The position numbers were made by a program, and so were the translations under genes. Source: Ectobius pallidus (taxonomy: Eukaryota > Arthropoda > Insecta > Blattodea > Ectobiidae). Taken from it: DNA of 64,000 nucleotides. The notes under the pieces were generated by a model. That model made no database searches. It was not told the origin of the DNA and worked only from the letters and a program-made list of their open reading frames with translations. Below are positions 1-10,542 of this stretch, piece after piece (position 1 is the stretch's first letter; every line of letters begins with the position of its first letter). The DNA lies in the NCBI GenBank assembly GCA_964059195.1, contig CAXKWD010000008.1, forward strand, positions 43,453,502 to 43,517,501, in the 5' to 3' direction.

Positions 1-2690
1 TACACCAATTAAATTTACCCTCCACCTCTCAGTTTCCTTACATTCTAAAATTCTATGTTTTGCATCCTCTTCCTCATTACATAATGGGCATATTCCCCTA
101 GGTAGCGATCCTCTCAAGTTTTTCAGTCTCCAGATTCCTAGTCTCCACCAGGCCAAACTGGATCTTTCCTCCCGATTACATGAAAATACATAAGCTTCCA
201 TCCCCCATTCCGATTTCATCTCTGCATAACATTGTAGTGATTTAAAGTTTCTCATTTCTGAAAACATTTCCTGCCTAGCAATATCATTACACGTTTTTTT
301 TATTAATTTGCATATAATCTGTATATTCCATGAACCCATTCTATTCCATATCCAATTTAATCCTATACAGTTTATATTCTCTTCTGAACTTTTCCACCAA
401 TTATTCACAACCTTTGAACTTTGTAAAAATTTTAAACAATCTTTCTCAAAACTATCCTCTGGGTTTGACAAAATATGATGAATAAATTTAATTTTTTTTT
501 TACTATTCCCAATTCCAATAAAGCTGCAATATTTGCTGAATTGATCAGTATACCCAGCACTTTTTTACAATATCTAGCCCTAACTCTATTTAGATTTTCC
601 CAAGCTTCAGTTTCTCCCCATAATTCAGCAGCATATAATATTTTTGACTCCACTAATGCCCTAAAAATATTATATAAATTTCCAATTTTTATGTTTGCTA
701 ACTTGTTTAGGCAATTATTTATGTTAAATAACGCCACATTCCCTTGATTTTTCATTAATCTTATGTGCTCTTTCCAATCTCCTTTACTACCTAGTATAAC
801 TTCCAAATACTTAAATTTTTCAACCACTTTTATTCTTTCTCCTTTCATAAACCAATTCTCGTTCTTGCTTCTTACCCTTCCTTTTCTACAGACCATTATT
901 TTTGTTTTCTTTATGTTTATTTTTAAATTCCACTTAATGCTATAATTCAACACCTCATTTAATGCTCTTTGTAGTCCTACAGCTGTCACTGATCCAATTG
1001 CAATGTCATCAGCGTATAGAATGGCTACGATCTCCTTACCTTGCATTATTGGGCAGTGAAACTCTTCCCTTCCTAAAACACTCACTATATCATTAATAAA
1101 CAAATTAAATAACAGAGGGCTTAATTTACAGCCTTGTCTTACACCTTTGTTATTCACAATGCATTTAGACACTTCACCATTAGATAATTGTATGCTAAAT
1201 CCTGTCTTCCTGTAAATTGTTTTCACATAACTTATATATTTAGAACTTACTCCCTGTTTCTCCATCTTATACCATAGATGATCTCTATTTATGGTATCAA
1301 AAGCCTTCTCAAAATCTATAAAACCCCAATAAATTTTGCCCCTTTTATTACATATATATTTATCAATCACTGTTTTAATTAGGAAAATATTGTCGCTAGT
1401 TCTTTTGCCAGCCTTGAATCCGGTTTGGAATTCAGAAATTATATTAAATTTCTCTACCCATTTTCTTACTCTCTTGGATATCATGCCCACGTAAATGTTA
1501 CTTAGTGTTGGCAGCAGTGATATACCCCTAAAATTATTCGGGTCTGACTTGGGTCCTCTTCCCTTATATATAGGGATAACTAGGGCTGTATTCCAGCTTT
1601 CTGGTATTATACATTTATTCTTAATACTGTTGAAAATTTTCAACAACAAAATTACCCACTTATCATCTTTTAGTAATTCTTTCCAACACTGAATCGGAAT
1701 ATTATCCATCCCGTAGATTTTTTTATTTCTTATACCCTTTATTACCTCCCTTATTTCCTCTTTTGAAAAATCCTCTAGTTCTTTAATCTCTTTTGTTTGT
1801 ATAAATCTATCTGTGTCAACTGTCCTTACCACTGCTTCGTTTTCTCTAAACAACTCAAAATATCTACACCATACTTCCTCCCCAATTTCGTAATCATTCT
1901 CCTTCCATTTAGTTAACTTACTAACATATTTCCACGCCTTTTCCATATCATTAGCATTTATCCATTCTCTTAATTTGTTAACTTCCCCCTCCTCGTACTT
2001 TAGTTTAACTACCTTTAGGAGTTCTCTGTAATGTTTCTTTTCCATTATGTAAGTTAATTTGTCTTCTGTATTATTAGACTTCTTCCATCTTAAATATGCT
2101 AGCCTATACAACTTCCTTTTTTCCCTACATTCTGCGTTGAACCATCCCTTGTTCTTTTTGTTAACCGTAACCAGTCTCATCATATCTTTTCCTGCCCTAC
2201 TAATGCAGTGGATTAACAGTTCCACCGCTTTATTTGGATCGGTTTTTGCACTTTCTTCAATGCCCACTACTAATAATTCACTCGTTCTGTCACTCACAGT
2301 TTCACTAAATTGATGTGCTTTATTTTTATCCCATATCAATCTTTTTTCGCTTTTACCTTTTCTATATATCCTATTCCCTACTGGTGTTTCCTTACATTGG
2401 ATATCGAGCCAAACTGATAGCACTAGATGGTTACTTGATTACTTATCTTCTATCACAAAGTCATTCACTTTCTCAGCTAGACTACTTGATATCAGAATAT
2501 AATCTATTACACTCGCACCATTTTCGTTTATGAAGTTGAAATTTCCTAACTTGTCTTGTCCGTATTGGCCATTCAATATATCTAAACCTAATTCCTCGCA
2601 CAAACTTATTAATTTTATACCCTCCTGATTATATGTCCTATCCTTACTATTCCTAGTGTTTTCATAATTATGTATACTATTTACACTTAC
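1..2690 (-). pseudogene. CR1/L2-like non-LTR retrotransposon ORF2 (endonuclease end, reverse transcriptase, C-terminal Zn motif), 5' truncated
   Basis: Reads from about 2690 down to the window edge. The end of the AP-endonuclease domain comes first (motif ASVIDYILIS near 2500). A complete reverse transcriptase follows, with FRGISLLP, GFIDFEKAFDTINR, GVRQGCKLSPLLFNLFINDI and the catalytic YADD. The C-terminal tail ends in a CPLC...H...C cysteine-histidine motif near position 60. Two lesions are visible: an in-frame TAA at 2439-2441 between endonuclease and RT, and a frameshift in the homopolymer run at 492-501, after which coding continues in another frame to base 1. Upstream of about 2690 the homology stops abruptly, as expected for 5' truncation. 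The clade call rests on the RT motifs and is tentative among CR1-like groups. Confidence 0.85.
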
Positions 2691-2819
2691 AAGAAATAGA
2701 TAGAAATAGTTATAGAATGTTTGTTTAGTAATCAAGGGGACTGATTGGTAAAACAGAAATGTAACCAAGTCCATGTTGTATGAAGATGAAATAAACCTAT
2801 GTTATTATTATATTAAAAT

Positions 2820-4149
2820 CAGAATATTCAAGGATGAAAAATTCAGGTGCCCTAGAGTAAAAGACAATGCGGCACCTTCAAAGTTTTTAATATGAAGTAA
2901 AGAAATTCCTTCTCCCAAGAAAAGTAAGTCTAATTACTTTAAAAAGAGGGAAGTGTAGGAATTAATTGATAATTCAGTAACTGATTTTAAACAAGAAAGA
3001 GAAGCTACACAAGTTTATGAATGTATGCATGTAGAATTGAAGACTGATGCAGAAATACAGTGTGAGATAGGCACAGAAATTTATAGAGCTGCAAATTCTG
3101 TCTATATGAACTACATTGATGAACATGACACCTCGGATGAAAAGGATGAAGATTATGTCCCCGATGAAATCACTAGTGAAGGAGAAGAAGATGGCATAGA
3201 AAATATCAACTTGTCGGAAAAATATTCTTTTGTGTTTGTCTGTGTAAGTGCCCTTCTTACACTGTTCAGTATATGCCATACATGTGGCGCTCCAGTTAAT
3301 GAAAGTAAAGTTGAAACGAGAGGAGTAATGTTACGAATAAAAACTCATTGTGTGAATGGGCATACATACGAGTTGTCTTGTGGAAGCATAGGTGGAAGTT
3401 TAAAAAGTAATGTGTTCATAACCTCAGGAATGTAATTATTTATCAGCTTTCTCAAATTCTATTAAGCTATTATTTTTTTCTGAATCATACTTCTATAGGC
3501 TTGTAAAGAAATTTGTAATTCCTACCGTACACAAGCCGTGATTAAAAGAAAAAGAGGCTAACTATGTAGATGCTATGAGTGATTTAAATTTACGTTTATT
3601 TGGAGATAGACAATATGACTCGCCTGGTTTCTCTGCCAGGTATGGTATTTGACGTATTCCATTATGAATTTAGCAACGAGTAAAATACTAGATTTTGTAT
3701 TTGTACAAAGAGGAACTGTAGCTGGTGACATTGAAAGAGCTGCTTGTGAAAAAATAATAAGCACAATGAATGAGAAAACTCCCTATCAAATTGTTCCTAA
3801 CGGACAGACACGCAGGCATTAGAGCTTTAATGAAAAACTAATTTTCACACATACACCATGAATTTGATGTTTGGCACCTTGCTAAATCTTTAATGAAAAA
3901 GATTAACAATTTTCCAAAATCCTCCGTCATTCATGAATGGAAACAACCAATTTATAATCATTTATGGTGGGCATCATCTACGTGTGAGAATGACAGTATA
4001 CTGCTAAAGGAGAAATTTACCTCAATTCTCAATCACATTGTTAACATTCATAGTTGGGAAGGTAATGAAAATTCCATTCATGTGCTCACAACGTGCTAAG
4101 TACTGATGAAATTAAAAAATACTAAATGGCTCAGTAAGCATTCGAAAGA
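2820..4149 (+). pseudogene. THAP/Kolobok-like DNA transposase, N-terminal and central part (interrupted gene)
   Basis: At about 2820-2895 a degraded THAP-type end (RVKDNAAPSKF) is readable. From 3025 an acidic linker leads to a CHTCGAP...CVNGHTYE cysteine/GH module (3270-3390). Further on, in shifting frames, are fragments typical of the same DDE transposase family: a GDRQYDSPG block (about 3600), ILDFVFVQRGTVAGDIE (about 3690), a DR.AGIRALM block (about 3800) and NHLWWASSTCENDS (about 3955-4010). Many stops and frameshifts make it non-functional. It ends at 4149-4153, exactly where LTR element A begins. The missing C-terminus resumes at 14288. I recall this family as THAP-containing, Kolobok-like transposases of arthropods and fish. 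The superfamily name is tentative; the shared architecture of the two pieces is clear. Confidence 0.7.
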
Positions 4150-4153
4150 CTAC

Positions 4154-4681
4154 TGTTATGGCGGATATGTTACGACGGAAATGTCTTTATTTATTTGTGT
4201 ATTGTGATACTCTTTAGTATTACATGAGAATTGTATATTAGAAGGCATAATCTTAACTTTATTAACATTAATTACATTTACAATATAATCATATTCTGTT
4301 AGTTAGAAATATGTGTAAGTATTCATATTTATTCATATAGCTTATGACTCTTTACAACTTGACACAAATTATTGTAATGCATCGATTACATATTAATACA
4401 GACATGTTTCATACCTTTTATAAGTTGATCTCAGAGCTAGCAGCACACACACGGGAAGGGTTGACGGGGTGATGTCGTCGTCGTACCTCTTCAATCTTCT
4501 CTCGGGCCCAAAGGCCCGAGTGGCGTGACCACAGACAGGGCTGCTGCCTGACTCTACTAGTACATATTTCGAGTCCTATTTATACGAAGATAATGCTGAC
4601 ATTGTACTCTGTAATTAGGCTGTTGATTCTTCATTGTGTTGTCAATTGCAGCAACCATATTACTTAATAGCTTTGCAATCT
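4154..4681 (-). repeat. LTR A, left copy (first 528 bp)
   Basis: Near-identical to 13743-14270. It includes an 8-bp-arm hairpin at 4501-4520 (CTCGGGCC/GGCCCGAG), which is mutated in the right copy. It ends at ATCT (4678-4681), the duplicated target of element B. Confidence 0.9.
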
Positions 4682-4810
4682 TGCAATCGTCTGGGGGTTG
4701 TCAATTTAATTTCTCATGGGTAAGAATATTTCTTTTTCTGGGTACGTTTTAATGATAGGCGCCACTTACCTCAAATGCGATATGGAAACTTCTTTGTCCT
4801 TCTTGTTACT
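4682..4810. other. 129-bp segment of element B outside the shared LTR
   Basis: Lies between the target duplication and the left repeat of B, with no clear counterpart beside the right repeat. On the minus strand it follows the LTR with weak resemblance to B's own leader (shared GACAAA block, then TGGCGCC). See findings. Confidence 0.6.
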
Positions 4811-5622
4811 TGACGAAGCAAATTACCCAGGCTAAGGTCAATCGGAAAGCATGGAAATATCTCAGGTCAAGTGGTGTGTGGTTTTGCAAATTACGATCAT
4901 GCATAAATACATATAAATCACTTCACCGTAATATTTTATAATCCTTCACTTTTATTGTAATCTTGATTCTGTGTAAAAACACTAATAATGTAACCGGTTA
5001 TGATGGATGCAATTAGTTAACTGATACCTTTGATTATTTTGACCATACTACAGGGAATGGATGTTTTAGGAATTACCTGTTATATATGAATCTTGTTTCC
5101 AATCACTTTTATAATAATACTTCTTCTTGTCGGCACGGCATTAATGATACTTGTATATTTGCGAGTCCGCCTCCCCGGATTACTAAATGCAGGTCAACTT
5201 AACGTCCGTCTACCCCGAGTACTTGATGCTGAGTTCTTTAACGTCCATCTCCCCCGAGTACTTGATGCCGAGTTCTTTAACGTCCATCTCCCCCGAGTAC
5301 TTGATGCCGAGTAATTTTACGTTTGCAAGCTTCTCTGTGCTTCTCCTATCTCATCACCCCTTATTTCATTCGCGATCTATTCATTTATTGGTCAAGATCT
5401 TAATTCGGGGTCTACATCACCTTCGAACCAACTTGAAACTAGACGCTATATCCATTTAACGAAAGTTACTGGTGAATCCCCTGAGTCTCGGAGAATCTGC
5501 TGACTTCTGTATTTTAGTTACTCATTGCTTGTAACACCCACGCATTTCCTGTTCAGTTTCATCTAATTCGGCTTGCGTAATTTCTCCCTTACATAATTTC
5601 TAGGTATATAAATTCAATATCA
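4811..5622 (-). repeat. LTR B, left copy (3' LTR of element B)
   Basis: Direct repeat of 9693-10507. On the minus strand it starts TGATATTG. The first 30 bp at the plus-strand left end differ between copies, and the remainder is nearly identical. Confidence 0.85.
5160..5315. repeat. 39-bp tandem repeat inside LTR B (about 4 units)
   Basis: Units contain CCCCGAGTACTTGATGC, with a degenerate first unit. Because 39 is a multiple of three, the array creates repetitive open frames of 70-90 codons that I do not regard as genes. Confidence 0.85.
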
Positions 5623-7392
5623 AATGCCCCAAGATAATATTTCATTAATTACCTATAAGTGAGTTAATTAAATATTATATTATACTCCCGAATTAAATTA
5701 TTTATCTCATAATTTTTTATTTTTTTTTATATGATTTTACTCTTCCTGTAGTATGTTCAAATTATCTTGATTGATGCAATTTACATATTATATTGCAACA
5801 ATACTAAAGAAACATGATATCAAATACATTCTTATTCTAACTGTTCAATACACATATAAATGGAATAACTATATTATGAGTTATTATATCAATTAAATAT
5901 CATTATACAAATGAATAGTGTCTTTTGTGTTTTACCCTGGAGAGTTTTCATTCATCTATAACATATGGTTTATATCATACTCTTTCTCCCACTAAGCATT
6001 TCCTTGCTTCTCTCCGTCAATGTTTATTTACTTTTCTTAATGACGACCTTCAAGAATATATGCGTCAACACTTTAACATGTGTCTGTTCTTACAACTGTT
6101 CTCTTATTCACACTGTAAGCATTTCTCTTCTCTCTAAGCTTAAAATATATTGTAATTTCATAATAACCTCTATATAAGTTTACCCTCTTATTCTGCATTT
6201 TCTTGTATAAATGGTCTCAGTAAGCATTTTAAATTTTTCTTGAAAATGCTTGATTGATTTTTTTTAATCTCTTATCACATTTTAAACTTTTATCATTTAT
6301 CATCTATCATCTCAAGATTCAGCTACATATGCCTCGACGTCTTACAATCATTTAACCACATCCAAGCCTTACGAACTTTTTCAGCCTTTTAATTTCTTCT
6401 ATGAACTTTTAATTTCAGTTCCATTGTAATCTTTTCATTAAATCAGCAGGTCTATATTATTTACGTAATTTTCAACAAATAGAGTTTATATCATTTGATG
6501 TCAGAATTTCTATCAACTTATATCACCCCAAATTTAACATATTGTATTACTTTGTCTGCTTCTTGTGGTGGTATCAAATATCAGTATTAAAAATGGTTTA
6601 ATTTTACCCATGTCTTTATTATGTTCCTATCAATGGCATTTACTTTTGTTAAGTATTAATTATATTCGTCAGCATTTTTTTTCTCTTGATCGCGTATAAT
6701 CATCATATTTTCATATCAGTTACATATATATTTTCGGAAATTATCTTATATTCTTCATAAACTTTATTTCTCATTTAAGTCTATCATAATCAGCAGTTAT
6801 TCTATCTTTTACTTCCTCTTGTACAGTATTTCATTATCTTTATTTCGGAATTAGCAGCTTATTCATAACACAATTCACATTTATTTTCAATTATATCGTA
6901 ATTTCAGCGCAAATATCGCGATTTAGCCTTTATTTATTTCACGTATTCGTCGTTTTTCAATATCTACCTCACATTTCTTCTATGTGGAATTATAACTTTA
7001 TTATTCAGCGCAATCGACGTAATTCATAACCTCACATCCTCATGTGGAATATAACCCTTTATTTATTTCTGCGCGATACGTAACATAAGCACTCATGACC
7101 TCACATTTTTGTGGAATATATTTCATTTTTCCTTTTCCGCGCTTCGACAACAATACTCTTTACGATAATTACTTCATATATTATGCTGCACTGCTTTTTC
7201 TTATCTCAAGAAATAAAAATATCGGAGGATTCACAAATACAACTTTTACAACTCCGTCTTCTAAATTCCGTGATAGATAGTTATGATGAAAATATTTATT
7301 TATATTTATCGATCCGAACATCAACTGACTGTTTCAACTTCTTTAAAGCGTTCAAACCTGTAATACCACAGATATAAATATTCATAATTTTA
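5623..7392. other. Element B interior, AT-rich non-coding
   Basis: T-rich on the plus strand with no pol motifs in any frame I read. This is where pol would lie in a complete element on the minus strand. The minus strand next to the 3' LTR has a short TTGGGG run, a weak polypurine tract candidate. Confidence 0.6.
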
Positions 7393-7445
7393 GTTAGTTG
7401 TTAAATTTTTACTTGACAAGCAAACTTAGATTTATCTTTGGTAAT

Positions 7446-7486
7446 CCGGACGGCCGGTTCGCACTATTTTAGTGCATCATCAGCGG
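7446..7486 (-). ncRNA. Hammerhead ribozyme, minus-strand copy (variant core)
   Basis: Reverse complement reads CCG, CTGATGA, stem II with 6-bp arms, GAA, a short GGCC-loop stem III, GTC, CGG. It matches the plus-strand copy except that the residue after GAA is C instead of A, which breaks the conserved A-U pair beside the cleavage site. It is therefore probably weaker or inactive. Confidence 0.7.
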
Positions 7487-7524
7487 TTTTCGAACTGCTA
7501 CTGGTAGCAGTAGCAGTTCGAAAA

Positions 7525-7565
7525 CCGCTGATGATGCACTAAAATAGTGCGAAACGGCCGTCCGG
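7525..7565 (+). ncRNA. Hammerhead ribozyme (type I, Penelope-like)
   Basis: Parts in order: stem I strand CCG (7525-7527); core CTGATGA (7528-7534); stem II GCACTA/TAGTGC closed by AA (7535-7550); GAAA (7551-7554); minimal stem III AC-GGCC-GT (7554-7561); cleavage nucleotide C (7562); stem I partner CGG (7563-7565). All invariant catalytic-core residues of the hammerhead are present. The short stem III and weak stem I resemble the schistosome and Penelope-type hammerheads, which often act as dimers. Cleavage would occur after 7562. Confidence 0.82.
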
Positions 7566-7886
7566 ATTACCAAAGGTAAATCTAAGTTTGCTTGTCAAGT
7601 AAAAATTTAACAACTAACTTTTGTTAAAGCAATCAAGAATGGACACTCAAACATACAGTCATAATTTTAATTTATTCGTATTCACAATTAATTTATTTTA
7701 AAATAATTCATTCAATATTCATAACAATTCTAGGGGATTCAATATTATCTCTACGTTTTCTTTATCTGCTATCTTGTTTCATATTTTCTGGCTGTTTGCT
7801 TGTTGGTAAGCTTTAGATGGATTTTACTACATTCTTACATTTTTGGTGGACGTCGGTATATATCTAACCTGAAATATTTTAACATT

Positions 7887-9038
7887 CTAATTTAAATTCT
7901 CATTATGGTTGCCTTGCTCGGCCTCACTTTCCTTATGGCTGTTTCTCTCATTGTTTCTGCGATAATCACACTTCTGAAACTCAATACGATTAGCCTGATT
8001 CCTATTCTGACCTTTGCAATTATTTCTTTGGACATCAATATGACTAAGTTTGTTTCTATTTTGCTTTCTGACATTATTCTTATTTCTGATTGGACCTCCT
8101 TGGAATTTTGTATATTCCTGATTGTTACTGGGAATTTGGTTAGCATATTGGACTTTTGCCCCTCTCCCGAATTTATAAAAAATTTCAATACCATATTTGT
8201 TGTCAAACGTAAAAGCATAGTTTCTCGCTTTGCTGGTAGTACAATATACCTCAGATCCAAAATAATCAACCTTGGATTCAACTTCAACTTTTTCAACAAA
8301 TTCAAAATTAACATGATCAACTTTACCAACAAATTCGGAATTTAATTCATCTATCTTATTTTCAATAACTTCATTTACAATTATTCTATCAGTGAGATTT
8401 TCTACATCTTTCTTATCCTGATCTACATATCCTTTTTCGATAGTCAATTCTTTCTGAAGCTCATCCGTAAGTGTATCGTTTACTTTAGATATTTCATTAC
8501 TTTCATTTTCAATATTCGTACATAACTTAACATCAACTTCCTTCTGTCCTATCCTAACTTCCATATCATTTTCTTTCTCCTGAATTTCTACCTTTTCATA
8601 TACCTTATCCTGTTTTTCAGTAATCATCTCTGGTTTTACTTCAGTTCCTACATTCTTTATTTTATTACCTAAATTAGGCCTATCTGTTTGTTTCTGTATA
8701 ATGCCATCTAGTGTATTACTTATATCATTCAATGTATCACTTATCTGATTACTTATGTCTTTCATCTGAGTAAACATATATTGAAACATATCCTGTATGT
8801 TAATTGGCATCGGATTTACATTACTGCTAGTAGAAGGTATTGGATTAACAACTTCAGCTTGACTGTCCTGCTCCATAGCTCTGTCTTGCATTTCAAGAAC
8901 AACATTTTCCTGCCTATTTTCCATTACTACAATTTCACTATCTGTCAAAATATCCTGCCCGTTTTGTATATCTACTTGCATCTCACTATCGGCATTATCC
9001 TGAATTTTAGCCATCGTCTTGCCTGACCTTAATTTCAT
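7887..9038 (-). CDS. Gag-like protein of LTR element B (383 aa)
   Basis: The ORF opens with ATG at 9038 and the sequence MKLRSGK, a start commonly seen in retrotransposon gag proteins. Residues about 85-120 form a likely coiled coil (DMFQYMFTQMKDISNQISD and following). A long acidic, Glu/Lys-rich middle follows, and the C-terminal about 90 residues are Asn/Arg/Lys-rich, as in nucleocapsid-like RNA-binding tails. No CCHC zinc knuckle is seen. It is the only sizeable ORF in element B and lies about 650 bp downstream of the 5' LTR on the minus strand. The frame is intact. The gag assignment rests on position, start motif and composition, not on a clear domain match. Confidence 0.6.
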   Translation of the reverse strand: MKLRSGKTMAKIQDNADSEMQVDIQNGQDILTDSEIVVMENRQENVVLEMQDRAMEQDSQAEVVNPIPSTSSNVNPMPINIQDMFQYMFTQMKDISNQISDTLNDISNTLDGIIQKQTDRPNLGNKIKNVGTEVKPEMITEKQDKVYEKVEIQEKENDMEVRIGQKEVDVKLCTNIENESNEISKVNDTLTDELQKELTIEKGYVDQDKKDVENLTDRIIVNEVIENKIDELNSEFVGKVDHVNFEFVEKVEVESKVDYFGSEVYCTTSKARNYAFTFDNKYGIEIFYKFGRGAKVQYANQIPSNNQEYTKFQGGPIRNKNNVRKQNRNKLSHIDVQRNNCKGQNRNQANRIEFQKCDYRRNNERNSHKESEAEQGNHNENLN

Positions 9039-9589
9039 CTACTATAAATAACACTCGTATTTTTCTGTGTCTATCTGACCTTCACTTATTTTAATATGCA
9101 CTATCTTACTTGGTGTTCTGTTTGTTTTCTTAGCTGGAATGATGTTTAGATGTCTCAGCACTCCCCTTGATTCGTATGTGTTGACTAACATCAGCTGGGC
9201 TCGGCATGTTCTTGAATGCGGCACTCTCTTCCGATGAAGTTGTCTCGTACTGGTGTGGTTGTTGTAGTATTTTCGTAGTATGATTTAGGATTGGGAGGAT
9301 TTTGAAATAAGTGCTTTGCAGCAAAGGTTTATTTTGATGCACTGGGGTACCAATTTTGTACACAAGTGTGGGATACGGAAAAAATTTTAGTATGGTCTTT
9401 TATATTTTTATTAATTGCTTACGATTTAATTACTATTTATTGCTTTTTACTTTCTTTTCTATTTAGCTCAGCGACGGAAAAAATTATATAATTTGCACTA
9501 TTTCTTATAAAATACCACACAATGTTCAATTACCACTTTGCAGAATTGTCTATTCAGGTCCCGCGTATTTTAGTGTTCAAGCACCACTT

Positions 9590-9665
9590 GGCGCGCCATA
9601 AAATTTGTACTATTACGCAAATTTTATGTATATAATTTGTTCAAGACCCACGTTGAGGCGACATT
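9590..9665 (-). promoter_or_regulatory. Primer-binding-site-like sequences of element B
   Basis: On the minus strand, about 30 nt past the LTR, TCGCCTCAACGTGGGTCTTG resembles the complement of a lysine tRNA 3' end (TGGCGCCCAACGTGGG). A second imperfect copy, TGGCGCGCCAAGTGG..CTTGAACA, lies 65 nt further. The first is the better candidate. The offset from the LTR and the mismatches leave doubt. Confidence 0.45.
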
Positions 9666-9692
9666 TAATTTAAATTTGTCATTCGGTTCGCT

Positions 9693-10507
9693 TGACGAAG
9701 CAATCGACGTAGGCTAAAGTCAATCGGAAAGCATGGAAATATCTCAGGTCAAGTGGTGTGTGGTTTTGCAAATTACGATCATGCATAAATACATATAAAT
9801 CACTTCACCGTAATATTTTATAATCCTTCACTTTTATTGTAATCTTGATTCTGTGTAAAAACACTAATAATGTAAGCGGTTATGATGGATGCAATTAGTT
9901 AACTGATACCTTTGATTATTTTGACCATACTACAGGGAATGGATGTTTTAGGAATTACCTGTTATATATGAATCTTGTTTCCAATCACTTTTATAATAAT
10001 ACTTCTTCTTGTCGGCACGGCATTAATGATACTTGTATATTTGCGAGTCCGCCTCCCCGGATTACTAAATGCAGGTCAACTTAACGTCCGTCTACCCCGA
10101 GTACTTGATGCTGAGTTCTTTAACGTCCATCTCCCCCGAGTACTTGATGCCGAGTTCTTTAACGTCCATCTCCCCCGAGTACTTGATGCCGAGTAATTTT
10201 ACGTTTGCAAGCTTCTCTGTGCTTCTCCTATCTCATCACCCCTTATTTCATTCGCGATCTATTCATTTATTGGTCAAGATCTTAATTCGGGGTCTACATC
10301 ACCTTCGAACCAACTTGAAACTAGACGCTATATCCATTTAACGAAAGTTACTGGTGAATCCCCTGAGTCTCGGAGAATCTGCTGACTTCTGTATTTTAGT
10401 TACTCATTGCTTGTAACACCCACGCATTTCCTGTTCAGTTTCATCCTCTAATTCGGCTTGCGTAATTTCTCCCTTACATAATTTCTAGGTATATAAATTC
10501 AATATCA
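9693..10507 (-). repeat. LTR B, right copy (5' LTR of element B)
   Basis: 815-bp direct repeat of 4811-5622. It carries the same 39-bp tandem array at about 10042-10197. It ends AATATCA at 10507, followed by ATCT and the remaining 17 bp of LTR A. Confidence 0.88.
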
Positions 10508-10528
10508 ATCTGTAGTTGCTCCACAACA
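10508..10528 (-). repeat. LTR A, left copy, severed end
   Basis: ATCT duplication plus the last 17 bp of LTR A (ending CTCCACAACA). It is identical to 14267-14287. Confidence 0.88.
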
Positions 10529-10542
10529 TCCTTCCCTCCTTC
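10529..10542 (-). promoter_or_regulatory. Polypurine tract of element A
   Basis: Minus strand reads AAGGAGGGAAGGA directly against the 3' LTR. This is the expected plus-strand primer position and it fixes A's orientation. Confidence 0.75.

Larger units (their letters stand above)
7393..7658 (+). mobile_element. Penelope-like element remnant: inverted hammerhead repeats plus 3' tail
   Basis: Flanked by the 11-bp direct repeat TCATAATTTTA (7382-7392 and 7659-7669), a clear target duplication. The insert is a near-perfect palindrome of about 113-bp arms (about 7393-7619, centre about 7506) followed by a 40-bp unique tail. Each arm carries a hammerhead ribozyme core. Penelope-like retroelements are known to carry hammerhead motifs in their terminal repeats and often insert as truncated copies with inverted terminal segments, which fits this structure. 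No reverse transcriptase is present. Confidence 0.8.
4682..10507 (-). mobile_element. LTR retrotransposon B (gag-like ORF only), inserted in LTR A
   Basis: Bounded by ATCT on both sides (4678-4681 and 10508-10511) within the known sequence of LTR A, so the limits are precise. The ends are TG..CA. It contains direct repeats 4811-5622 and 9693-10507, a gag-like ORF on the minus strand (9038 to 7887), primer-site-like sequence next to the right LTR, and about 2.2 kb of AT-rich sequence with no pol. A Penelope-derived insert lies at 7393-7658. The LTR copies are almost identical over about 810 bp (one substitution and a 3-bp indel noticed), so B is young and younger than A. Confidence 0.85.

Noticed and set aside
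5093..5459. Open frames of 73 and 90 codons with repeated peptide LPRVLDAE / SISPEYLM, recurring at 9975-10341
   Set aside because: They are products of a 39-bp tandem repeat inside LTR B; the exact recurrence follows from the LTR duplication, not from a gene.
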